A DNA stretch of 64,000 bases, taken from contig JAODNN010000024.1 of assembly GCA_025465355.1 (NCBI GenBank), positions 27,258 through 91,257 of the forward strand, in the 5' to 3' direction. The stretch's first letter is position 1, and the number at the start of each line of letters is the position of its first letter. Made by a program: the position numbers and the translations under genes. The notes beneath the pieces are model-generated. The model did not search any database and was not told the origin of the DNA. It was given only the letters and a program-made list of their open reading frames with translations. This DNA is from Blastococcus sp. GTDB taxonomy: Bacteria > Actinomycetota > Actinomycetes > Mycobacteriales > Geodermatophilaceae. Shown here piece after piece: positions 1 through 7,897 of this stretch.

Positions 1-2155
1 GTTCCTCACGGGTGCTGCGATATTCGGTGACGAGGCGCTGGGCGTATCCGCGGTCGAGGTCGTAACCGGTGATGAGCGCCTGAAGCGCCGCCAGCACCGA
101 CCGGGCCCGCTCCCGGGGGTCCAGCGGCCCGCGGTCGTGGTCGTGGTCGCCGGGAAGCTCGACCCGATCCCCGGACACCGCTTCCTCGTTCCCGCCGGTC
201 GGGTCGATCCGGAGGAGCACCGCACCGCCGTCCACCTGGGCGTTCACCGCGGCGGCCACCTCGCGGACCCGGCCGGCGAACGGCGCCCGCACCGCCGTCT
301 CCATCTTCATGCTCTCCAGGACGGCGACCGTCTGGCCGGCCTCCACCTCCTGCCCCACGGCGACGGGGATCGCCACCACGACCGCCGGCGCCGAGGCGCG
401 GACCACGCCTCCCACGTCCCTGAGCACGCGATAGGAGACGCCGTCGACCTCGACCAGGTACGAGCCGGTGCCCGGCACTGCCACGACGGAGAAGCGGTCC
501 TCCACCACGGTGAGCCGGCTCTCCAGCGGGCCGAGCCGGTCGATGTCGACGTCGACGTAGCGGCCGTCGAGCTGTACGCGGTACCGGTCCCGGCTCACCT
601 TCGCGACCGACAGGCGGTACACCTGCCCCCGGTAGCCGAGCTCGAGCGTGCGTCCCACCTCGTGCGGCGCGCGTGGGCGGCCGCCGCGGGCGGAGGCGAG
701 GAAGGCGGCCCGCTCCACGGCCTCCTCCGCGTCGGCGACGTCGATGGCCACCTGGACGAGAGCGACCCACGCACGCTGGACGGGCTGCTCGATGACGACG
801 CCGGCGCGGTCGAGCCAGCCGGTGTCCGCGGTGCCGGCCACGACCTCGGGCCGGTCGAGCAGGCCGAGCAGAAAGGACTTGTTGGTCGTCCCGCCGCGGA
901 GCACCACCGTGGTGTCGCGCAAGGCCACGCGCAGACGGGCGAGCGCTTCCGGTCGGTCGCTCCCCCAGGCGATGACCTTGGCGACCATCGAGTCGTACAG
1001 CGGTGAGATCTCGTCACCGACGGAGATGCCCGTGTCCACCCGCACTCCGGGACCGGTGGGCAGCCGCAGCAGCTCGACCCGGCCGGGTGCGGGGGCGAAC
1101 CCCTGCTCGGGGTCCTCGGCGTTCAGTCGTGCCTCGACGGCGTGCCCGAACTCCTGCGGCGGAGCGCCGTCGAGTCGCCCTCCGGCGGCGACGTGCAACT
1201 GCAGCTTCACGAGGTCGAGGCCCGTGGTCTCCTCCGTGACCGGGTGCTCGACCTGCAGCCGAGTGTTGACCTCCAGGAAGGTGAAGAGCTTCTCGTCGGG
1301 CTGGTAGAGGAACTCGACGGTGCCGGCGCCCACGTACCCGGCGGCTTTGACCAGCGCCCGCGCCGACTCGCGCAGCGACATGTCCTGCTCAGGGCTCAGC
1401 GCGGGTGAGCGCGACTCCTCGATGAGCTTCTGGTTGCGCCGCTGCACCGAGCAGTCCCGCACGCCCGGCGCCCACACGGTGCCGTGCTGATCGGCCATGA
1501 CCTGCACCTCGACGTGCCGGCCACCCTCGACCAGCCGCTCCATGAAGATCACCGGGTCGCCGAAGGTGCGCTCCGCCTCCGCCCTCGTGCGGGTGAGCGC
1601 CTCCTCGAGCTCGGCCTCGGAACGGACGATGCGGATGCCGCGCCCGCCACCCCCGCTCCTGGACTTCACGATCAGCGGGTAGCCGATCACGGCCGCGTGC
1701 CGCCGGCCGTCGTCCAGGCCCTCGACCGGACCCCCGCTCCAGGGTGCGACGGGCACCCCCGTCTGCTCGGCGAGCTGCTTCGCCTCGATCTTGGCGCCGA
1801 GGAGCCGCATCGCCTCGGGGGGCGGGCCGATGAAAGTGATGCCCAGGGAGGCGCACAGCTCGGCGAACGCCGGATCCTCCGCGACGAAGCCCCACCCGAC
1901 CCAGGCGGCGTCGGCGCGGGCAACCCGCAAGGCCCGGGCGAGCTCCTCGTGATCCAGGTAGGGGCTGCCCGCACCGGTCTCCCGGAGCAGGACGGCGTCG
2001 TCGGCGGCGCGCACGAACGTCGCACGGCGCTCGGCCTCGGTGTACAGCGCAATGACGCGGATCCCCGAGCCGTGCTCCGCGTTCAGCTCACGGACGGCAC
2101 GGATGAGCCGCATGGCGGGCTCACCTCGGTTCACGACGGCGATACGACTGAACAC
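1..2155 (-). CDS. Fused acyl-CoA carboxylase, biotin carboxylase plus biotin carrier (3' end beyond window)
   Basis: Start is the GTG at 2155, preceded by a GGGAGAGG ribosome site; about 718 residues are visible and the frame is still open at base 1. The N-terminus (FSRIAVVNRGEPAMRLI) and the ATP-grasp glycine loop (GGGGRGIR) with EVNTRLQVEHP identify a biotin carboxylase, which carboxylates biotin with ATP and bicarbonate. The biotinyl-lysine motif ESMKMETAV places the acceptor Lys near residue 617. About 100 residues follow the carrier domain without a stop, which suggests the long actinobacterial type that continues into a carboxyltransferase domain; that part is not visible. The acyl-CoA substrate cannot be read from the sequence. 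Confidence 0.9.
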   Translation of the reverse strand, partial: MFSRIAVVNRGEPAMRLIRAVRELNAEHGSGIRVIALYTEAERRATFVRAADDAVLLRETGAGSPYLDHEELARALRVARADAAWVGWGFVAEDPAFAELCASLGITFIGPPPEAMRLLGAKIEAKQLAEQTGVPVAPWSGGPVEGLDDGRRHAAVIGYPLIVKSRSGGGGRGIRIVRSEAELEEALTRTRAEAERTFGDPVIFMERLVEGGRHVEVQVMADQHGTVWAPGVRDCSVQRRNQKLIEESRSPALSPEQDMSLRESARALVKAAGYVGAGTVEFLYQPDEKLFTFLEVNTRLQVEHPVTEETTGLDLVKLQLHVAAGGRLDGAPPQEFGHAVEARLNAEDPEQGFAPAPGRVELLRLPTGPGVRVDTGISVGDEISPLYDSMVAKVIAWGSDRPEALARLRVALRDTTVVLRGGTTNKSFLLGLLDRPEVVAGTADTGWLDRAGVVIEQPVQRAWVALVQVAIDVADAEEAVERAAFLASARGGRPRAPHEVGRTLELGYRGQVYRLSVAKVSRDRYRVQLDGRYVDVDIDRLGPLESRLTVVEDRFSVVAVPGTGSYLVEVDGVSYRVLRDVGGVVRASAPAVVVAIPVAVGQEVEAGQTVAVLESMKMETAVRAPFAGRVREVAAAVNAQVDGGAVLLRIDPTGGNEEAVSGDRVELPGDHDHDRGPLDPRERARSVLAALQALITGYDLDRGYAQRLVTEYRSTREE

Positions 2156-2220
2156 CCGTAGACCTCTCCCTGGTGAGTTCCGTCGACGGCGGAGGAATCC
2201 GTACTACCGGCTGCCTGCCC

Positions 2221-2260
2221 GCGTCACATGTCGGCGTCACATTGTCGGCGTCACATGTCA
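2221..2260. repeat. Three tandem 13-14 bp copies of GCGTCACATGTCG
   Basis: Copies lie at 2221-2233, 2234-2247 (one extra T) and 2248-2260. The last copy contains the final codons and TGA stop of the reductase on the minus strand, so the array looks like slippage duplication of a gene end. Confidence 0.85.
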
Positions 2261-3066
2261 AGGCCGCCGTTGACGCCCCAGACCTGTCCGGTGATGTACG
2301 CGGAGGCGTCCGCGGACAGGAAATGGACGACGCGGGCGATCTCCTCCGGGTCACCGAGCCGCCCGAGCGGGATCTTGGCCCTGAGCCCGTCCAGGACCTT
2401 CTCCGGAACACTGTCCAGCATCTCCGTCGCGGTGTAGCCCGGGGTGACGGCGTTGACAGTGATCCCGATCCCGTCGGTGTTGCCGGCCCGCTGCAGCTGC
2501 ATCGCGGCCTCCCGGGCGAGGGTCTTGGTCAGACCGAACAGCCCCGCCTTGGCCGAGGCGTAGTTGACCTGCCCGATGCCGCCGGTCTCGCCGATGACCG
2601 ACGAGATCATCACGATGCGCCCGCTGCCGCGGTCGAGCATGTGCCGGAGCGCGGCCTGGGAGAGGTAGAAGGCGCCGGACAGGTTGACGTCGATGACCCG
2701 ACGCCAGTCTTCGTCCGTCATCTTCAGCACGGTGCGGTCCGCAGTGATCCCCGCGTTGTTGACCAGGATGTCCAGCCGGCCGTGCTGTTCGATCACCTCG
2801 TCGACCGTCCGGCGGCAGTCGTCCGGGTCCGCGATGTCGCCGCGGTGGACGCTCATGTGACTCTCCGGATAGGCGCCGGCGAAGTCCTGAGCGAACATCT
2901 CAGCCCTCTCCTGGTTGCCGCTGTAGCCGGCAGCGACGTCGGCACCCTGCTTCCCGAGACTCCGGCAGATCGCGGCACCGATCCCGCGGGTGCCGCCGGT
3001 CACGAACGCCACCCGGCCGAGAAGCTTGTCACCGGCCCTGGCGCTGCGTGCCTGCGTCGCTGTCAT
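2251..3066 (-). CDS. SDR-family acetoacetyl-CoA / 3-oxoacyl reductase (PhaB/FabG-like)
   Basis: 271 residues. The ATG at 3066 was chosen because GAGGAGG precedes it; a longer in-frame extension lacks such a site. The cofactor loop TGGTRGIG lies at residues 23-30, followed by LVNNAG and the catalytic Ser with YxxxK (Y-A-S-A-K). It ends in GQVWGVNGGLDM, typical of classical short-chain reductases that act on 3-ketoacyl thioesters with NADPH. It lies 95 bp upstream of the carboxylase on the same strand, so an acyl-CoA role is plausible. PhaB and FabG activities cannot be separated from sequence alone. Confidence 0.85.
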   Translation of the reverse strand: MTATQARSARAGDKLLGRVAFVTGGTRGIGAAICRSLGKQGADVAAGYSGNQERAEMFAQDFAGAYPESHMSVHRGDIADPDDCRRTVDEVIEQHGRLDILVNNAGITADRTVLKMTDEDWRRVIDVNLSGAFYLSQAALRHMLDRGSGRIVMISSVIGETGGIGQVNYASAKAGLFGLTKTLAREAAMQLQRAGNTDGIGITVNAVTPGYTATEMLDSVPEKVLDGLRAKIPLGRLGDPEEIARVVHFLSADASAYITGQVWGVNGGLDM

Positions 3067-3310
3067 CGCGTCCTCCTCGCCGACGGCGCCCTCGTGCCGC
3101 ATGACGGCACCGGAAAGGCACCGCGTCACTAGGGCCGAGGTACGGACGAAGCATCGTCGGCGTCCGGAGGCCCCGTCAACGGCGTCGGCCGTGGCCCGAC
3201 GAGATGGCACCACGAGGCGCCTGCTGCTCCGGGAGTGCCGCGGCCCGGGGTGGACGGGCTCCCGGAGGCCGCCGTACAGCGGTCGGCTCCGTGGTCCTAA
3301 CCTCGGAGCA

Positions 3311-4777
3311 GTGAGCGTGGACCGGGCCGCTGCGTCGTCGGGTGTCGGCTTCCGGTCGGAGCGGGACCCGGTCCTCATCGGGATCATGCTGTCCACGGCT
3401 CTGGTGGCCATCGACGCGACGGTCATCGCCACCGCCGTCCCGTCGATCGTGGCGAGCCTCGGCGGCTTCGCCGAGTTCCCGTGGCTGTTCTCGGTCTACC
3501 TGCTCGCGCAGGCGGTGACCGTGCCCGTCTACGGCAAGCTGGCCGACGTCTTCGGGCGCAAACCGGTGATGCTCTTCGGCATCGGCCTGTTTCTCATCGG
3601 CTCCATCCTCTGCGGCGTCGCGTGGAGCATGGGCGCGCTCATCGCATTCCGCGCGGTGCAGGGCCTGGGGGCCGGCGCGGTCCAGCCGATATCGATGACC
3701 ATGGTCGGTGACCTGTACTCGCTGAAGGAACGCGCGAAAGTGCAGGGCTACCTCGCCAGCGTCTGGGGCGTGTCGTCGGTCGTGGGCCCGACGCTCGGCG
3801 GCGTCTTCTCCGAGTACGTCAGCTGGCGGTGGATCTTCTTCGTCAACATCCCGCTCTGCCTGGTCGCCGCGGCGACGGTGGGCCTGCGGTTCCACGAGCA
3901 GGTCGAGCGGCGCCATCCGCGCATCGACTACGCCGGGGCCGGCGTGCTCACCGTCGCCCTGACGCTGCTCATCCTCGGTCTGCTCGAAGGCGGGCAGACC
4001 TGGGCGTGGGGGTCGCCGCAGAGCATCACCGTCCTCGCCGCGGGCGCCGTCCTGCTCGGGGTGTTCGTTGCCATCGAGCACCGGGCGGCCGATCCCGTCG
4101 TCCCGCTGCGGCTGCTGCGGAACCGGCTGCTCGTCGCAACCAACCTCGTCGCGGCCTGCGTCGGCGCCGTCCTGATCGGGCTGACCTCGTACGTGCCGAC
4201 GTTCGTGCAGGACGTGCTGGGCACCGGCCCGCTGGTCGCCGGGTTCGCGCTGGCCGCCCTGACGCTCGGCTGGCCGTTGTCAGCGTCGCAGTCCGGCCGG
4301 GTCTACCTCCGGATCGGCATCCGATACACCGCGCTCGTCGGCGCCGCCGTCGTGGTCGTCGGGTCGGCGCTGCTGCTCCTGCTCGACGGGTCCTCGAGCG
4401 TGGTCCTGGTCGCCGCGACGGCGTTCGTCATCGGCCTCGGCATGGGTTTCGCCGCGGCGCCGACGCTGATCGCCGCCCAGTCGGCGGCGCAGTGGCAGGA
4501 GCGCGGGGTGGTCACCGGCACCAACATGTTCTTCCGCTCCGCAGGCAGCGCCGTGGGCGTCGCCGTCTTCGGCGCGATCGTCAACGCCACCCTCGGCGGG
4601 TCGGGGGCGCAGGGCGACCGGGTGGCACCGGGAGCGCTCACCACAGCGGTGCACCACGTGTTCCTCGGGACGACGGTGCTCGCCGTGGCCATGCTGGCCG
4701 CCGTGCTGCTGATGCCACGCGACCATGACCGAGTTCAGACGCCGGCGCAGAAGACCAGTGAGGTCGCCGCCCGCTGA
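3311..4777 (+). CDS. MFS drug:H+ antiporter, DHA2 (EmrB/QacA) family
   Basis: About 488 residues, starting at GTG 3311 with a short GGAG just upstream; GTG 3317 is equally possible and better spaced. A hydrophilic N-terminus leads into many hydrophobic helices. Motif A appears as GKLADVFGRKP, and WRWIFFVNIPL is the usual signature after the fourth helix of the DHA2 group. Length fits a 14-helix exporter. It diverges from the reductase across 244 bp in which I see no clear promoter or operator. Substrate unknown; homologues export hydrophobic toxic compounds. Confidence 0.85.
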   Translation: MSVDRAAASSGVGFRSERDPVLIGIMLSTALVAIDATVIATAVPSIVASLGGFAEFPWLFSVYLLAQAVTVPVYGKLADVFGRKPVMLFGIGLFLIGSILCGVAWSMGALIAFRAVQGLGAGAVQPISMTMVGDLYSLKERAKVQGYLASVWGVSSVVGPTLGGVFSEYVSWRWIFFVNIPLCLVAAATVGLRFHEQVERRHPRIDYAGAGVLTVALTLLILGLLEGGQTWAWGSPQSITVLAAGAVLLGVFVAIEHRAADPVVPLRLLRNRLLVATNLVAACVGAVLIGLTSYVPTFVQDVLGTGPLVAGFALAALTLGWPLSASQSGRVYLRIGIRYTALVGAAVVVVGSALLLLLDGSSSVVLVAATAFVIGLGMGFAAAPTLIAAQSAAQWQERGVVTGTNMFFRSAGSAVGVAVFGAIVNATLGGSGAQGDRVAPGALTTAVHHVFLGTTVLAVAMLAAVLLMPRDHDRVQTPAQKTSEVAAR

Positions 4778-4831
4778 CCGGCCTCCCCGGCTACGACGAC
4801 CCCCGCCGGGCCCCGATTGCCTGCCCATGCG

Positions 4832-5878
4832 TCAGGTCGATCGCTCCCCGACGCCGGTCACCCCCTCCTGCAGGCGCCCGGCCAGTGAGTCGCGGGCGAG
4901 CGGCGAGGTCTGCGCGCCGGCGCCGTCTGCCATGCCCTCGAGTGCCTCGCGCAGCGCGTCGAAGGAGGACACGGTGGGCGACCAGCCGAGTTCCGTCCGG
5001 ATCCTGGTGGTGTCCAGCAGGGGAAGCTGCATCGCCAGGTCGAGCAGCCGCGGCTCAGCGGGGACGAGGTGCAGTTGCCATGCGGCCGTGAGGCCGGCGC
5101 GGACCAGCGGACCCGGCACCGGGACGACGCGCGCCCCGAGCACCTCACCGACGGACGCGGCGTCGATGACCGGGCCGGCGGCGACGTTGTAGGCGCCCCG
5201 CCCGTCGCCGACGACGGCCAGCCGGTAGGCCTCCGCGACGTCGTCGGCGTGCAGCGCCTGGAACCGCAATCCTGCCGGCCAGGGAACGACCGGAAGCCGG
5301 CCGGGGCGGAGCAGCACGCTGGGCAGGAGCGGCCCCGCGAAGATCCGTCGCTGCTCGGTGGCGGCCTGCCGCTGGAAGATGAACGCGGGACGTAGCCGGA
5401 CGACCCGGGTGCCGGGATGCTGGGCCTCGAACGTGTCGAGCAACCGCTCGACGTAGGCCTTCTCCCGCCCGTACGCCGCTGTGGGGACGCTGTGGGTGGG
5501 CCACGACTCGTCCACCCGCCGGCCCGGGCCCGGGGAATACGCGCCGACGGACGAGGCGTAGACGAGGACACCGACGCCCGCTGCAGATGCGGCTGCGAAC
5601 ACCCGCGCGCTCCCGACCGCGTTGGCCTGCCAGGTCACCATCGGGCGGTGGGTCGGCTGGAACAGCCAGGCGAGATGGACGACGGCGTCGGCTCCCCGCA
5701 GATGCGGGACGAGGTCGTCGCCGGCGATGTCCGCTGCCACGAACGTCGTCTTCGGCGGCTCCCACTCCGGACGCCGCCGCGCGATCCCGAGGATCTCCGA
5801 CACCCGGTCGTCGGCGGTCAATGCGCGCACGACCGCGGTGCCGACGTTGCCTGTCGCGCCTACGACCACGACCTTCAC
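4832..5878 (-). CDS. NAD-dependent epimerase/dehydratase family (extended SDR)
   Basis: 348 residues, GTG start at 5878 with a GAGGGAA ribosome site. KVVVVGATGNVGTAVVRAL is the Rossmann loop, and YASSVGAY followed by YGREK gives the SDR active-site Ser and YxxxK. These enzymes act on NAD(P)-linked sugar or lactone substrates, but this branch is poorly characterised. It is convergent with the MFS gene, 54 bp apart, and lies 170 bp downstream of the MBL gene on the same strand, so it may belong to the neighbouring catabolic island. Confidence 0.8.
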   Translation of the reverse strand: MKVVVVGATGNVGTAVVRALTADDRVSEILGIARRRPEWEPPKTTFVAADIAGDDLVPHLRGADAVVHLAWLFQPTHRPMVTWQANAVGSARVFAAASAAGVGVLVYASSVGAYSPGPGRRVDESWPTHSVPTAAYGREKAYVERLLDTFEAQHPGTRVVRLRPAFIFQRQAATEQRRIFAGPLLPSVLLRPGRLPVVPWPAGLRFQALHADDVAEAYRLAVVGDGRGAYNVAAGPVIDAASVGEVLGARVVPVPGPLVRAGLTAAWQLHLVPAEPRLLDLAMQLPLLDTTRIRTELGWSPTVSSFDALREALEGMADGAGAQTSPLARDSLAGRLQEGVTGVGERST

Positions 5879-6048
5879 GGAGTTCCCTCGTCTCGGTCGC
5901 TACCGGGTAACGGAACAACCCCTACCCCGGGCGTCGCCATGCCTCACACGAACGGTGGCACGTTGCGAGAGGGCACCGATCTCACCCCGCGGCCGTCCGG
6001 TCGGCCGGTGGCACACACGGCAGGCGGCAGCCCACCACGGAGAAGGGC

Positions 6049-6930
6049 TCAACTGCGCGGCAGCACCGGTGCGGGTCGGCGCGCCGTGAGCTTGTCGAAC
6101 AGCGAACCGGCATTGAGCGTCTCGACGTACTCGAGCATGTATTCCTGCCCGACGTCGACCGGGCCCAGGTCGGCGAACTTCACCCTCGCCTGGGTCTCCT
6201 CCTTCGACCAGCCGGCCGCAACAGCCTCGGCGACGGCGGACTTCCAGCCGAGCAGCACGGCCCGCTGCTTGTCGACGTAGGCGAGGTCGGTGACCGGCCC
6301 GTGGCCGGGGACGAGAACGTCGACGTCCAGCGCCCTGATCCGCTCGAGCGACGCCAGCCACTGGTCGACGTCACTGGTCATGAGCCAGGTCTGACAGCCG
6401 CAGAAGACGCTGTCGCCGGTGAAGACCATCCGTTCCCGCGGAACGTAGACGGCGATCTGACCGGCCGTGTGACCTGGAGTGTGCAGCAGGTGGAAGTCGT
6501 GCTCGCCGACGCGGAGGGACAGGTCTCCCGTGAAGACGATCTGCCCCTTGTTGGGATCGGCGTAGTACTCGTCGCGGTCCGGGAACAGCGGGATGCCGTC
6601 GGGGTCGTCGGTCGGCAGCGCCTCCCGGGCGTACTCGAACGGATCGAGCTCCGGATAGACGGTCATGAAGTTGTCGTAGAGCCCCTGGTGGTTGACCACC
6701 GTGCCGGCGCCGCGGAAGTAGTAGTTGCCGAAGATGTGGTCGACGTGGTGCTCGGTGTTGATCAGGTACTGCACCTGCCCGAACGTCTCGACGAACTGCC
6801 GCATCTCGACTGCTCGCGTGGGCAGCTGCGGGGTGTCGATGACGACCGGGCCCACGGAGGTGACCACGAAGCTGGGATTGCATCCCCGCACCTTGGTCTC
6901 GGTGAAGACGCGGTCGTTGAGCTGCTGCAT
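6049..6930 (-). CDS. MBL-fold metallo-hydrolase
   Basis: 293 residues, ATG at 6930 after a GGAGAC site. The metal-binding core reads TEHHVDHIFGN, then HTPGHTAGQ, GDSVF and VPGHGPV, in the order expected of metallo-beta-lactamase-fold hydrolases. In the usual HxHxDH motif the first position is Glu here (E-H-H-V-D-H), an unusual first ligand. The gene follows the GntR regulator by 46 bp on the same strand and probably shares its transcript, which links it to the regulated catabolic island. It likely hydrolyses a thioester, ester or lactone, but the substrate is unknown. Confidence 0.85.
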   Translation of the reverse strand: MQQLNDRVFTETKVRGCNPSFVVTSVGPVVIDTPQLPTRAVEMRQFVETFGQVQYLINTEHHVDHIFGNYYFRGAGTVVNHQGLYDNFMTVYPELDPFEYAREALPTDDPDGIPLFPDRDEYYADPNKGQIVFTGDLSLRVGEHDFHLLHTPGHTAGQIAVYVPRERMVFTGDSVFCGCQTWLMTSDVDQWLASLERIRALDVDVLVPGHGPVTDLAYVDKQRAVLLGWKSAVAEAVAAGWSKEETQARVKFADLGPVDVGQEYMLEYVETLNAGSLFDKLTARRPAPVLPRS

Positions 6931-6976
6931 CGAGAAGTCTCCGTCGGCTCGGGGGTGCGATCAGGAAGGAACGAGG

Positions 6977-7642
6977 TCACTGGTCCCGGGCCGCGCCCAT
7001 GCGGCCGACCACGGACGCGCCGAAGAACTCGATGTGGGCACGCATCTCCTTGCCCGCAAGGTCCGGGTCACGGAACTGGACGGCCTGCAGGACGGGCCGG
7101 TGCAGCTCGGCGATGGCGTGCAGATCGGAGTGGCTGCGCAGCACGCTCACCAGGGTCCGAGCCTCGACGCGGAGGGAGCGCCAGACCTCCAGCAACACCT
7201 GATTGCCGGATGCCTCGACGATGATTTCGTGGAACCGGGTGTCGTGGACCAGGAGGGCATGCAGGTCGTCGCCGTCGGCGGCGCGGCGCATGCCGGCGAG
7301 TTCTTCGGCAAGAGCACCCAACTGGTCCTCGGTCAGCCTCGTCGCGGCTTCCCGGCCGGCGACCTCCTCCAGTGCGGCGCGCACCGGATAGATCTGCACG
7401 AGCTCCTCGGCGGTCACCTCGCGCACGCGGGCGCCCTTGTGCGGCTGCGACTCGATGAAGCGCATGGCCTCCAGATCCCGGAATGCCTCACGCACCGGGG
7501 CCTGACTCACGCCGAACTCGGCGGCGAGCAGGCTTTCCTTGATGCGGTCGCCCGGCCCGTAGGTGCCGTCGAGGATGCGCTCGACGATCCGGTCCTTGAT
7601 CTCGTCGCGCAGCACGCCGGTGCGTCGAAGCGGCCCATCCAC
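6977..7642 (-). CDS. GntR-family transcriptional regulator (FadR/FCD type)
   Basis: 221 residues from GTG 7642, chosen because GGGAGGA lies 7 bp upstream; the longer frame to GTG 7663 would place that site inside the gene. The N-terminal winged helix includes AAEFGVSQAPVREAFRDLEA, followed by an all-helical FCD ligand domain with DTRFHEIIVEASGN and later His residues that usually bind a metal. Its promoter has a near-perfect -35 (TTGACA) and a -10 (TACTAT) overlapped by an operator copy, so self-repression is likely. It diverges from the PEP-synthase-like operon, which carries the same operator. Confidence 0.9.
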   Translation of the reverse strand: MDGPLRRTGVLRDEIKDRIVERILDGTYGPGDRIKESLLAAEFGVSQAPVREAFRDLEAMRFIESQPHKGARVREVTAEELVQIYPVRAALEEVAGREAATRLTEDQLGALAEELAGMRRAADGDDLHALLVHDTRFHEIIVEASGNQVLLEVWRSLRVEARTLVSVLRSHSDLHAIAELHRPVLQAVQFRDPDLAGKEMRAHIEFFGASVVGRMGAARDQ

Positions 7643-7685
7643 TGGCTTTCCTCCCCCGGTCACCGCCCGTGGCGGCCTGACGTAG

Positions 7686-7697
7686 TTATCGATAGTA
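7686..7697. promoter_or_regulatory. Operator copy A (TTATCGATAGTA)
   Basis: Contains the symmetrical core TATCGATA and covers the -10 of the regulator's own promoter. One of six related sites in the island. Confidence 0.65.
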
Positions 7698-7719
7698 CGG
7701 AGCTGACTACGGCTGTCAA
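7692..7719 (-). promoter_or_regulatory. Promoter of the GntR-MBL operon
   Basis: On the minus strand TTGACA (7719-7714) and TACTAT (7697-7692) are separated by 16 bp. Predicted transcription starts about 40 bp before the GTG at 7642. The -10 overlaps the first GATTATCGA-type operator. Confidence 0.7.
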
Positions 7720-7784
7720 CACGCCGGAATGACCGCCGGTGGGCCCTGGGGAGCGTCGTGGATCACAAAATCGGCGCATCAGGG

Positions 7785-7825
7785 TTGACGTGCGTCACAT
7801 GTGGCTGCCAGATTATCGATAGTTA
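7785..7825 (+). promoter_or_regulatory. Promoter and operator copy B of the PEP-synthase-like operon
   Basis: A -35 TTGACG at 7785-7790 lies 18-20 bp before a weak -10 that falls within the operator GATTATCGATAGTTA (7811-7825). Repressor binding there would block polymerase. The -35 region also forms a dyad, TGACG-TG-CGTCA, at 7786-7797. Confidence 0.6.
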
Positions 7826-7897
7826 GGCTGCCTGCGGCAGGGCGGCGACCGACGTACCGCCCCCGCACATCACCGACACCCTCACACCGGAGTGGGC

